From positions 87,203,563 to 87,267,562 of the forward strand of contig CAMTDV010000023.1 of assembly GCA_947069175.1 (NCBI GenBank): DNA of 64,000 nucleotides, in the 5' to 3' direction. Shown here one piece after another: positions 1 through 9,512 of this stretch; the first letter of the stretch is position 1; each line of letters opens with the position of its first letter. This DNA is from Scalesia atractyloides (taxonomy: Eukaryota; Streptophyta; Magnoliopsida; Asterales; Asteraceae). The notes beneath the pieces are model-generated. The model saw only the letters and a program-made list of their open reading frames with translations, was not told where the DNA came from and did not search any database. The position numbers were made by a program, and so were the translations under genes.

Positions 1-998
1 CGACCGCAGCCGGTGCAATATTGGTAAGGATGATCAGGGGAATGGTGATATTGGCAATGGTTACATTTTGGTAACGGGCCAGTGTAGGGTCTTCTTTATG
101 GTGCGGGTGAAGGAGTGACTTGAGTAATGGGTGTAGCAGGAATAGGGGAGTTGGTTTGGGTAACTGCAAAATTTCTGGTGTTGCGCTTCCTCTTGTTAGC
201 AAACTTAGAGGAAGGAATGGGGTGGTTTGAAGTTTGTCCCTCAACAGGGGCTTTCTTCTTCTCTTCTTTGAACTTCCCATTGCGAATTCGGTTTTCGGTC
301 AGTTCAGTTGCTAACTCCATAGCAGCTTCAAGTGTTACTGGTGAAACGCTGAGAACTGAATCTTGGATTTTCGAGGGAAGTCCTCGAATATAGTGCTCGA
401 TCAGACGATAGGTTGGGGTGAACAAATTTGGAACCATTTGGTTCAACTCCAAGAACCTCTTGTTATATGTAGTGTGATCACCCTCCTTCTGCTTTAGAGA
501 ATGAAATTCGTCCTCCAGCTTTTTAGTTTCACTTCTAGGACAGAAACGCCTAGTCATGACTTCCCTTAACTCCTCCCAAGTTAAGGCCATCGCATCTTCA
601 GTTCCCCTCTTCCCTTTCTTAGTATTCCACCAAGTGAGAGCTACCCCAAATAGTCTCCCGGTGGCGTATTGAACCTTGCGATCCTCAGGACAATCGCAGT
701 TTAGGAAGGTGTTTTCCATCTCCTCGAACCAATGTAGGAGAGCAGTGACACCCTCGGTCCCTTCAAATTTAGGAGGATCACAAGACTTAAAATGTTTGTA
801 AGAGCACTTGCTGGTAGGAGGATTGTCGATGTTCTGGTCCTGTTGTTGGGGAGGGTTAGTAGGATTTGTAGCAAGGGCTTGTTGTACTTGGACCACAATG
901 TCAGGCAGTATCGTGGCCATTTGTTTCGCGATCTGAGTGGCCAAACGTTCCTGAGACCTTCCTGATCTTTTACCCCTTCGTTGCTGTATAGACGACAT
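1..998 (-). pseudogene. gag: Gypsy gag polyprotein (capsid and start of nucleocapsid), nonsense-interrupted
   Basis: Gag builds the cytoplasmic virus-like particle that packages element RNA. The ATG is at 998-996 and the frame is open for 300 codons. The capsid core carries LLHWFEEMENTFLNCDC, then LTWWNT and RRFCPRSE, typical of plant Ty3/gypsy Retrotrans_gag domains. A basic linker (KRKRNTR) follows. A TAA at 98-96 stands where the 51532-59792 relative has a Tyr codon. The same frame then continues to the window edge through a CxxC zinc-knuckle-like stretch, so this looks like a point nonsense mutation rather than the natural end. The N-terminal basic region (QRRGKRSGR) and the start codon match the relative at 58848. 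Confidence 0.88.
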
Positions 999-1794
999 TT
1001 ACAGGATCATACAATGAGAAGATTGTGAGTTTATGGTGTCTTTTTAGGTGTCATGTGTCTTTAAGAAAATGAAAATAACATAAATATCAATAATGCAACT
1101 ACATCCATAGGATGTCTTGGGTTCGCTCATGTTGGGCCTCAAATGTCCCCCATACCTTTACCTACATAGTCATGTGGGCCCCCATGGCTATTGGCTTGGT
1201 AGGATTCTCATTAGTATTGGCAATTTAACACTCGCATCCCCCGAATGCAAACCACAAAATATGTTCGTGAGATGTTTGGTCGGAACGTGTGCAGGTGTAG
1301 ACACAATGACAACTCAAAGTGGGGTTAGTTCACACGACGTTTGGTATAGCATGCTTTGGCCAAATAGGTACTTCGTACTCTCATCGTTAGTCCCCAGGTA
1401 GGCAAACTGGTCCTTTATTTTGGATTTATACGAATGCCAGCCTAGACAGGACGTTCCGACTACCGGTACTGGTACCCTTCCAGTTACTACATGCCCGTCA
1501 TGAGAACTCACTTTGATGAGATTTGAAAATACAAAAATCATTGTAAAAGCAATCATGAAAATGATGTGTGCTTTCATGGATGTGATATGTTATGAGTATA
1601 CGATTCATGATAGGCATTATATGATAATACATACTTATGAACATGCTTGCACAATATTAAATGTAACATTTAACATAAAACATATAAACATCATGAAATT
1701 TGGCATGTAACACACAAAAATCTTATAAGTTTCTAATCGACTATAGTATAGGCTCTAAGGGTCTAATAACCTATCCTATATCCCTATAGTCATG
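999..1794 (-). other. Conserved Gypsy 5' leader (untranslated region)
   Basis: Region between PBS and gag. The block at about 1310-1530 is nearly identical to the leaders at 42832-43040, 48774-48982 and 59160-59370, although the gag genes have diverged. It can be read as a short upstream ORF (1577-1314), but that frame is broken by a 1-bp change in the 59.3-kb copy, so conservation looks RNA-level (packaging or translation control) rather than protein-level. A second conserved block at 1098-1130 lies just upstream of gag. Confidence 0.6.
1740..1790 (-). other. Conserved hairpin beside the PBS
   Basis: ACTATAG at the left and CTATAGT at the right form an inverted repeat. An inner TATAGG/CCTATA pair strengthens the stem. 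The same arrangement recurs next to the PBS of the other minus-strand Gypsy elements (around 43288-43337, 49230-49279 and 59588-59640). Possible RNA structure near the primer site; function not shown. Confidence 0.5.
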
Positions 1795-1807
1795 GCTCTG
1801 ATACCAA
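1795..1807 (-). other. Primer binding site, initiator tRNA-Met type
   Basis: The minus strand reads TTGGTATCAGAGC, the standard plant PBS complementary to the 3' end of initiator tRNA-Met. It sits 2 nt inside the LTR edge at 1810. Confidence 0.9.
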
Positions 1808-1809
1808 TC

Positions 1810-2684
1810 TGTCACACCCCGACCCGCAGCGGAATAAGAGTCGGGGCATAATTGGGTTATCACCAAAGCTCATGACATTTACTAATATGTTTCATATTTA
1901 ATAAAGTCAAAGTTACATTTCCAAAAATCCAAACATGTTCATTCAATACAAAGAAAATAAACCAAACATAACAATCCCAACTCTAAATCGTTTTATTCTT
2001 CTAGTCCAAGTCCTATGTGTTCCTAGCTGCTGCTGGTTCACCTGTATCATGTGTAAAATGGGGGTTTTGGGGTCAACATAAGTTGGTGAGTGAACCTTAT
2101 TAGATAAACATTTATTAATGAATTACTTGTTAGTTTATCAATGAAAAATTGTGCATAATCATAGATGAGCAAATGTAAATAATCAAGCAATGGCAAATAG
2201 CAGTCACAACTATAACATACAATAACATATGACAACATACATGAACATACCAACATCATACTGTAAATAACATAAATGAAACTGTGCGATCAAGGCTCAA
2301 TCAAACGGAGCCGATCGTATTGCATGTACTGAAAATGAAAATGTCTGTGCGATCAAGGCTCAATCAAACGGAGCCGATCGTATGTGGGCATGCCAGGTTC
2401 AACCTCATAATGAAATGGGGAACATGCTAAACGCTCATAATGTAATGGGGAGCGGCGTTGGAGTTTCTTGGCTGACCCGGGTTCGAGTCCCGGCAGCAAC
2501 ATAATTTATTTATTTATTTTGTTTTAACTTTTTATCAAATATAATTTTTATAGTTTAGTTTATTTATTAATTATGTATCGTTTTGAATCAAAATACTCAT
2601 AAATATTTAACGTAACTTTTATAACTTGATAGTCGATTACAAAACGGAGCGGGTTTTGAAAACCCGATTTTTACAAATGTTACA
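1810..2684 (-). repeat. 5' LTR with a large internal deletion
   Basis: Bounded by TGTCACACCCC on the plus strand and TGTTACA at its far end (TGTAACA...TGTGACA in element sense). It is 875 bp against about 2.5-2.6 kb for related LTRs. The U5-proximal part (with two copies of GGCTCAATCAAACGGAGCC at about 2291 and 2357) is joined near 2455-2466 directly to the 3' half of the antisense tRNA-like module, so about 1.7 kb, including promoter and the three sense tRNA-like modules, is missing. Confidence 0.88.
2466..2498 (+). other. Remnant tRNA-like module (T-arm half)
   Basis: Contains GACCCGGGTTCGAGTCCCGG, with an exact B box (GGTTCGAGTCC) inside a T-arm-like hairpin. The 5' half with the A box has been removed by the LTR deletion. 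It corresponds to the antisense module M1 of full-length LTRs. Confidence 0.7.
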
Positions 2685-2895
2685 CCCTCACCCCACCCAA
2701 GCTAAATGCTAAAAACTAAAACATAAAGCTAAACCCCACAACTAAATGCTAAAAACGTTTTTTTTTAAATCACTAATTTTCATCACTAAAAAAAATAACT
2801 TGCGTGTTTTTATTTTTTTAGGTATTTTTGGTTGTGTTTACATTGGTTCTCGCAATAAAGGGTGGTTCCTAATGGATCCTTATCATGTGTGTGTG

Positions 2896-2899
<4 letters not shown>
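2685..2899. other. No gene seen; AT-rich flank
   Basis: Low-complexity sequence with a short internal duplication (the phrase CTAAATGCTAAAAAC occurs at about 2702 and 2742). No coding potential or domain recognised. Confidence 0.5.
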
Positions 2900-2937
<38 letters not shown>

Positions 2938-2938
<1 letters not shown>

Positions 2939-3130
2939 TAGGATCGTGTGAGAAGCACTAGGCTAATTGAGAAACTTGAGAAGGATTCTGGACCACAGAT
3001 TTACACATATGTATAGTTTAAAATTGACTGTATACATACGTGTATATTATAAAAAACTTTGGGAAATGTGTGGTCCAAAATGATTCTCAAGTTTTTCAAA
3101 TAGGGTGGATTTCTCTTAGGATCAATACCC
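2938..3130. mobile_element. MITE-like element 1, TA-flanked
   Basis: About 193 bp. The left arm (GAGAAACTTGAGAA then GGACCACA near 2968-2998) is matched in inverted orientation by the right arm (TGTGGTCC then TTCTCAAG near 3068-3092). TA microsatellites lie on both sides. No coding capacity; presumably mobilised in trans by a DNA transposase not in this window. Confidence 0.6.
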
Positions 3131-3148
3131 TATATATATATATATATA

Positions 3149-3649
3149 GGAGGAGGTTCATTTGAGAAGAAAATTAAATTGAGAAGAAAAAGAACAAAGA
3201 GTAGAATTGTAAAACATTAAATAGTTTTTCTCTCTCATCTTATCTATTATATATTTGACTAATTAATTAGTCGTAAAGTCCTCCACACTAAATTTTTTGC
3301 ATACACATCAAAATTTATCTTAAACTTTCTGAAATTTATCCTACTAAAATTTGTAATTTATCCTACACAGCTCGTAATTCATCCTACAAATTTCGTAATT
3401 TATCCTACAATTTAAATATTATTTTTTTCTTCTTTGAAAATACATATATTTTTAAAATAAGTTACAAAATACATGTAGTTAGCTATTAAAAGGAAAACTA
3501 CCAATTAATGATCTATCTAAGTTTACCACAATACCCTTACATTAATATTAAATACAAAAATTAAATGAAGTAAAATGAAGCATTATTATTGGTTGAAATT
3601 TCTTCTTTTTTATTCTTACAAAAAATTTATTCTCATTTGAACCCTCCAC
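3149..3649. mobile_element. MITE-like element 2, TA-flanked
   Basis: About 500 bp. The left end GGAGGTTCATTTGAGAA and the right end TTCTCATTTGAACCCTCC are inverted repeats, each touching a (TA)n tract. The interior is AT-rich with a repeated phrase around TCGTAATTTATCCTACA (3350-3415). No ORF. Confidence 0.6.
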
Positions 3650-3671
3650 TATATATATATATATATATATA

Positions 3672-3892
3672 GGGTAGGATTCTAGATTGAACACTAGTGT
3701 ATTTGCGAACTGAGAAGACTAATCCTAGCTATTGATTTACACACATGTAAGGCCAGGATTTCATCATCAAATCGTAAAATACACTAGTGTATTTCATCAT
3801 CAAATCCTGGCCATTGATTTACCCACGTGTATGGCCAGGATTGGTTCGCTCAGTTCGCAAATACACTTGTGTTCACTTTTGAACCATCCTAT
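3672..3892. mobile_element. MITE-like element 3 (ACTAGTGTATTTGCGAACTGA family)
   Basis: Ends are about 40-bp inverted repeats: GAACACTAGTGTATTTGCG near 3688 and CGCAAATACACTTGTGTTC near 3855. The interior duplicates a segment around CCATTGATTTACACAC. Flanked by TA on the left and GT/TA on the right. Confidence 0.65.
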
Positions 3893-3930
3893 ATGTGTGT
3901 GTGTGTATGTGTGTGTGTATATATATATAG

Positions 3931-4040
3931 GGTGAGGTTCTAGAGTGAACACTAGTGTATTTGCGAACTGAGTGAACAAATCCTGGCCATTGATTTACAC
4001 ATATGTATGGCTAGGATTTTATAATCAAATTCTGGACACA
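3931..4040. mobile_element. MITE-like element 4, half copy
   Basis: The left terminal repeat and interior of the element-3 family (GAACACTAGTGTATTTGCG near 3948) run into a CA/TA microsatellite without the right terminus, so this copy is truncated. Confidence 0.5.
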
Positions 4041-4087
4041 CACGCACACACACATATACATACATATATATATATATGTATATATAT

Positions 4088-4222
4088 ATGGTGAGGTTCT
4101 ATAGTGAACACTAGTGTATCTCATCATCAAATCCTAGACATTGATTTACACACGTATATGACAAGGATTAGTTCGCTCAGTTTGCAAATACACTAGTGTA
4201 CACTCTTGAACTTAATCCTATA
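4088..4222. mobile_element. MITE-like element 5, same family as element 3
   Basis: About 135 bp. The left end GGTGAGGTTCTATAGTGAAC and the inverted right end lie between TA tracts. It is followed by a short phrase (GAGGAGGGTTAGTTAAAG, 4243-4260) that also follows elements 6 and 7, so a composite unit of element plus tail has been amplified. Confidence 0.55.
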
Positions 4223-4258
4223 TATATGTGTATGTATATATAGAGGAGGGTTAGTTAA

Positions 4259-4303
<45 letters not shown>

Positions 4304-4304
<1 letters not shown>

Positions 4305-4428
4305 CATGGTGAGGTTCTATAGTGAACACTAGTGTATTTTATCATCAAATCCTAGACATTGATTTACACACGTATATGGCAAGGATTAGTTCAATACACT
4401 AGTGTTCACTCTTGAACTTAATCCTATA
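4304..4428. mobile_element. MITE-like element 6, same family
   Basis: Nearly identical to element 5 but missing about 15 bp before the right terminal repeat. It carries the same following GGGTTAGTTAAAG tail (about 4457-4469). Confidence 0.55.
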
Positions 4429-4615
4429 TATATGTGTATGTATATATATAGAGAGAGGGGGTTAGTTAAAGTATACATATATATTTATATACATATATAC
4501 ATATATATATATATACATATAACATATATACATAATATATAATATATACATATATATATATTATATACTATATATATACATATATGTATATATATATATA
4601 TATTATATACATATA

Positions 4616-4745
4616 GTGAGTTCTAGCGTTAACACAGTGTATTTTATCATCAAATCATATACATTGATTTACACACATATATGGCAAGGATTAGTTCGCT
4701 CAGTTTGCAAATACACCAGTGTTCACTCTTGAACTTAATCCTATA
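4616..4745. mobile_element. MITE-like element 7, same family
   Basis: More diverged copy (GTGAGTTCTAGCGTTAACAC at its left end). It lies after an extended TA/CATA tract and again precedes the GGTTAGTTAAAG tail (about 4774-4785). Confidence 0.5.
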
Positions 4746-4785
4746 TATGTGTATGTATATATATAGAGAGAGGTGGTTAGTTAAA

Positions 4786-5160
4786 GCACAATGTTTCTTA
4801 TCGTGCGGTGCGTACGCGACTATCACAACTGCACATAAGTTCTGAATTACTTGAGTTCCGAATTACCCAAATTCCGGAGTATTCAAGTATTTCTTATTTC
4901 ACCATATAGTTTCGAATTCCGCACATTATATATATAATCACGCACGTTATTTGCATAATTACGAATGTTATAATACATAATCACGCACGTTATTGCATAA
5001 TTTCACATGAGTTCCGAATTACTTAAGTTATGAATTATGTATGTTCCAGAGTATTCGGATTTATGCACGTTATATACATAACCATGCACGTTATGAGAGT
5101 GACACGCGACACAATCTCCTGTTCGCGTACGCATCGCACGATAAGCTCTATAATATTTTA
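4786..5160. mobile_element. MITE-like element 8, distinct family
   Basis: Inverted terminal sequences CTTATCGTGCGGTGCGTACG (about 4798-4817) and CGTACGCATCGCACGATAAG (about 5127-5146) differ at one position. The interior repeats phrases such as GAATTAC and CACGTTAT. A (CT)n(TA)n tract follows at 5188-5220. No coding potential. Confidence 0.6.
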
Positions 5161-5186
5161 CACTTTCATACACATACACACACACA

Positions 5187-5220
<34 letters not shown>

Positions 5221-5221
<1 letters not shown>

Positions 5222-6119
5222 TGTCATATATTATCATTTTAATAACTTAAGCTATGGCTTCTGTCTTTATTTATAAACATTATTGTGAAATTTAATAACA
5301 AACATTATAAAATTATGTTCTAATAAAAAAGATAAAAATAAGTTTAATTTTTAATTCTTAATAAAAATAAGTTTATCTTCACAACCATATGGTGGATATG
5401 GAAGACGAGAAACGAGGCAGGCTTTAACAACAACAAGATCACGGGGAATGTTTTGTGTATAAACTTAAAGAAGAGACCTTTTTGTCTATTAAGCAAAGGT
5501 CTATGTTTAGATGGCTAGATTGGGATAGATAACGTGATTTTCTCGTAATCTTGTTTTGTAATTCCGTTTTGTTGGGTTTCCGGTGCTTACTGTTGGTCTC
5601 TTGGCTTTTTCTATTGAAACGAAGATTTGTTGTGCCATATGGCGCATAAGATGGAAACAAGTGGTGCATGAGGTCTATGCCTTTGAGACAGGAGACGAAG
5701 GGTTGGCACAAGAAAAAAAAAAGTCATGGCTATTTTGATAATTCTTAAAAGTCAGTGATGTTTTCTTGATTTTCTTGATCAAATGGGCTAATTTGGTGAT
5801 TTTCCTTTACAATTCTCTAACAATCTTGTATCTGGATCCAAATCAGTACATATTGAGAACATACCATTCCCAACTAGTTACATGTCGAGGATAACACACC
5901 AGGTACCACAACAATGAATAGTCAAATTTCATTTTTTTTTTTTTTACCAAAAAAGATTCCATATTATTCACTTTCAATCAAGCCTAACTGTTGGCCAGGA
6001 GCTAGATGTCAGCACAATCACATCAGTATATCAATTGTTTTATGCCTAACCATCTATTGTATACACTCCTTCATTACACTGCATACACTCCTTCATTGCG
6101 CGTAACCTTCCACTTGGTT
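5221..6119. other. Unannotated AT-rich DNA
   Basis: No domain, terminal repeat or RNA gene recognised. Short ORFs here (for example minus strand 5711-5439) show no family resemblance or supporting structure. It may be flanking genomic DNA or the far end of the Athila LTR. Confidence 0.4.
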
Positions 6120-7350
6120 GTTGGAGTTATACCACTTGTTTTATTGATGTATTGAATAATACCTCTATTTATCATGTATAGTTTGTATTAGTTTCGTTAA
6201 TATTCGTTTCGGTTTTACAAGAATATATCTACTTTTAATCCAAATACATTTTGCAGGTCTTGGTTCGAGGAAGTAGTTGAAAAGACAAGAAAACGAGCTG
6301 AAGTGGTGAAAGAAACTGAGCCTTGCATCATAGTTGGAAGTCGAGAGAAGAAACAAATCCTAAAATGGGGAAAAAGACCTTATGGCGGCCCACGACCGCC
6401 CCAAGTTGTACCTCTCACGGGGTGCGAGAGGGAGGAAGTTTCCCGAGAAAATTAAATCCGGTAGCGGGGCGCGACCAGCTGCATGATCCCTCTCGCGGGT
6501 GGCGAGAGGGCCTTTTGGTCAGAAAGTTTCGAAAACTTTATCAGATTTGTGTTGAGAAAGGTTATATAATTAGAGTTTAACTCTAATTACAATTATTGGA
6601 CGAATTCGGAGTTTCAAGAGCCAATTTTGGGGATTTTAAGCTGGTTTTTGAAGATCAAGTTGCTGGAGAATCATTGGATTGAAGCTAGGAGCATAGAGAT
6701 CGAAGAAAGCACGGGTTTTATTACTGATTTTCTTAATCTTTAGTTTCCTTGTTATTCGCTATTATGAATTCAGTTTTTAACTTTGCTTTAATTATGTTTA
6801 AGCCAATGATTCTTGGCTAGATTTACTTATGCTACCTAGGTTTTGAAGACTTATTATGAAAGTTTGGATTTTTATTGATTATTTAATGTGTTTAGGGATT
6901 TTTGATAAAGTAGTGAACTTTGGTTGTTTGATTGGTGTATTTGCATGTTTTGATCTAATTAATGATTATTTGATTGTTTCACATGAATCTAGTTGAAAAT
7001 CTTTCATAGAATAGGTTTATGTTGATTGTCGAGTCTTAACGGGTTAGGGTAATCGTTCGGTAAATTGGCTAATAAACCGTAGAAACAATTGAATGAAAAA
7101 TATAATTAAACCTTAACATTATACTAAATTTAATTATTGAGAAATAATAATATATTAACTGAATTAAATAGGTAAATTGCTAGGATTAGGTTTTGAAAAA
7201 AACAAGTTTTAGTTTACTTGCCATATTTGAGTCCGTTAAACCAAATCAAGAACCTTAGTTAGTCTAGGCTTCCTATTAAGAGATAGTTAGCTAATTTAGA
7301 CACTTTATTGAATACTAGATAACCGAAAGGAAATCTTATAAACCGGTAAG
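6120..7350 (+). repeat. Athila 5' LTR, left part (start uncertain)
   Basis: Non-coding DNA that is continuous with 25766-26234 once the Tat insertion and one copy of its TSD are removed. The whole then leads into an Athila-type PBS and gag. It holds a GC-rich block with CTCTCGCGGGTGGCGAGAGG-like palindromes (6390-6515) and a TATA-like GGTTATATAATTAG (about 6559) that may mark the U3/R boundary. The exact 5' end is not determined because the 3' LTR is not in the window. Confidence 0.55.
7346..7350. repeat. Target-site duplication GTAAG, left
   Basis: GTAAG immediately precedes the element at 7351 and recurs at 25761-25765 just after its 3' LTR, proving one insertion event spanning 7351-25760. 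Confidence 0.9.
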
Positions 7351-8402
7351 TGGAGTGGTATGGTCCCAAAAACTCTGCGCCTGCGCAATGAACCATACTC
7401 TCATAATGACATCATAAGGATAACCTTGTGCGCAATGCGTAACGGTGCGCCATTCTTGAAATCAGCAGGTTGCCTAACAAACCTTATGCGCAACAGTACT
7501 GCAACCTTCATACCAGTAGGTTCCACAACAAACCTTGCGCACACTGCGCAATGGCAAGTTAGACCAGGAAGCGCAGGACCTTGACCCTTCGCGGATCAAA
7601 TAGCCGCGAAGTCCTAAAACCTTGCACAAGGCCAAGACCAACATGAGAGCAACTCATAGTCTTGAGAACAAAAGGACTTAATCCCAACAACTCCGCGCTG
7701 GCTAAAAAGTACTGATAAAGCCATGCGGAAGGGAGAAACGCAAAGAGGCGTTGACCAAATACAAGGGTATAAAGTGGTAGAGTTGTGACCCAATAACCAC
7801 TCGGCAGGTTGTGTCAGACTACGTCTCATGATGAACAGTCATGCAGAGGGCAGACTGTATGCAAGGACGAACACGTGGCAGCAACCAAACTCACGCCAGC
7901 GATTGTCACATGATCTCCACTATCGGCTGATGACAGGTCCGACACTAAGGAAAACTACATGACACGTGGCTCCACTCACCATGTGCCAAGCGCACCTCCT
8001 GCCAAAGACCATTAATGGTAGATGCAGAGGAGACAGATTGGATATTCCTGGTCGTCGGGCCTAGGCCGAAGGCCCCTCAGCCCATCTCCTACACACCTCT
8101 CTTCAGCTATAAAATGAGGATCATACCACAAGGTAAACCACTTACGATCATATGTTATCGCACATTACTTGCTACTTGCTTATTACATTGCGATCCAAAA
8201 TACTTATTCTCCCGCCGGAGTGTGGTCACGGAGAAAACCCTCCCCCTTTCTCTCGTGACGACGCTAACGGCGTTTCTAGTTTGCAGTGAACTTGAAATGA
8301 GATCACCCTGAAGAGCAAACGAGAGATAACCTTTTATGCGGAGACGTTGATCTGTAACTAAGATATCTCCAGATACCTCTTGGTTTAGCCAGTGTTTCTA
8401 CA
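7351..8402 (+). repeat. Tat LTR copy 1 of 5 (tandem)
   Basis: Starts TGGAGTGGTATGGTCCC and ends CA. 1052 bp. It holds two G-box-like ACACGTGGC sites (about 7871 and 7962) and a TATA box (CTATAAAAT, 8107-8115). The first 230 bp contain about 56-bp subrepeats built around TTGCGCA. It is followed by the 20-bp PBS-like spacer 8403-8422. In the segment around 7850-7920 it resembles the 3' LTR more than the other tandem copies. Confidence 0.9.
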
Positions 8403-8422
8403 TTGGCGCCATCCGTGGGACT
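8403..8422 (+). other. PBS-like 20-mer between tandem LTRs (also 9493-9512, 10581-10600, 11669-11688)
   Basis: TTGGCGCCATCCGTGGGACT. It resembles the TGGCGCC-type PBS of Tat/Ogre elements (reported as tRNA-Arg primed). Each of the four inter-LTR gaps is exactly this length, so the amplified unit is LTR plus PBS. Confidence 0.8.
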
Positions 8423-9492
8423 TGGAGGGGTATGGTCCCAAAAACTCTGCGCCTGCGCAAGGAACCATACCCTCATAATGACATCACAAGGATAACCTTG
8501 TGCGCAATGTGCAACGGTGCGCCATTCTTGAAATCAACAGGTTGCCTAACAAGCCTTGCGCACAATGGGCAACGGTACTGCAACCTTGATACTAGCAGGT
8601 TGCACAACAAACCTTGCGCACACTGAGCAACAACAAGTTAGACCTGGAAGCGCAGGACCTTGACCCTTCGCGGATCAAATAATCCTCTAGCCACGAAGTC
8701 CTAAGACCTTGCACAAGGCCAAGACCAAAATGAGAGCAACTCATAGTCTTGAAAACCAAAGGACTTAATCCCTACAACTCCGCACTGGCTAGAAAGCACT
8801 GATAATGCCACGCGGAAGGGTGAAGCGCAAAGGTGCGTTGACCAAATACAAGGGTATAAAGTGGCAGAGTTGTGACCCAATAACCACTCGAGAGGTTGTG
8901 TCAGACTACGTCGCATGATGAACAGTCGTGCAGAGGGCAGACTGTATGCATGGACGAATACGTGGCCCCAACCCAACTCACGCCAGCGACTGTCACACGA
9001 TCTCCACTATTGGCTGATGACAGGTCCGACACCAAGGACAACTGCCATGAGACGTGGCTCCACTCACCATGCGCCAAGCGCACCTCCTGCCAAAGGCCAT
9101 TAATGGTCGATGCAGAGGAGACAGATTGGATATTCCTAGTCGTCGGGCCCAGGCCCAAGGCCCATCAACCCATATCCTACACACCTATTTTTTTCGGCTA
9201 TAAAATAAGGATCATACCACAAGGTAAACCACTTACGATCATATGTTAACACACATTACTTGCTACTTGCTTATTACCTTGCTATCCCAAATACTTATTC
9301 TCACGCCGGAGTGTGGCCACGGGGAAAACCCTCCCCTTCTCTTGTGATGACGCTAACGGCGTTTCTAGTTTTGTAGTGAACTTGAAGTGAGATCACCCTA
9401 AAGAGAAAACAAGAGATAACCTTTTATGCAGAGACGTTGATCTGTAACTAAGATATCTCTGGATACCTCTAGATTAATCCAGTCTTTCTTCA
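8423..9492 (+). repeat. Tat LTR copy 2 of 5 (tandem)
   Basis: 1070 bp, same ends and TATA-like CTATAAAATAAGG near 9199. The G-boxes are altered (ATACGTGG, AGACGTGG), variants shared with copy 4. The 20-bp PBS-like spacer is 9493-9512. Confidence 0.9.
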
Positions 9493-9512
9493 TTGGCGCC
9501 ATCCGTGGGACT

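Larger units (their letters stand above)
1..2684 (-). mobile_element. Ty3/gypsy chromovirus-like element, 5' part only
   Basis: Minus-strand retrotransposon running off the left edge of the window. In element order it has an LTR (2684-1810), a PBS, a roughly 800-nt leader and gag. Its gag, leader and LTR closely resemble the more complete element at 51532-59792, so it belongs to the same or a sister family. Pol and the 3' LTR are outside the window, so no TSD can be checked. The bases after the LTR (from 2685) are unrelated DNA. Confidence 0.9.
2900..5220. repeat. Cluster of (TA)n tracts alternating with short palindromic elements
   Basis: At least seven short segments with terminal inverted repeats or related half-copies are separated by TA/GT microsatellites: 2900-2937, 3131-3147, 3650-3671, 3893-3930, about 4050-4087, 4261-4301, 4480-4615 and 5190-5220. 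Each element begins and ends directly at a TA tract. This resembles Micron-type MITEs of rice, which are known to target (TA)n microsatellites; placing these in that family is inference. Confidence 0.65.

Noticed and set aside
1314..1577. Conserved upstream peptide in the Gypsy leader
   Set aside because: Similar peptides can be read in other leaders, but the 59.3-kb copy has a 1-bp insertion in the frame, so conservation is better explained at RNA level.
5439..5711. Minus-strand 90-codon ORF as a gene
   Set aside because: No domain, no codon pattern or promoter seen and no similarity to neighbours; chance ORF in AT-rich DNA.
8896..9249. ORFs repeated in each Tat LTR (for example 8896-9249 and 12162-12629, and minus-strand partners)
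   Set aside because: They recur only because the LTRs recur, overlap promoter and TATA, are open on both strands and differ by frameshifts between copies.
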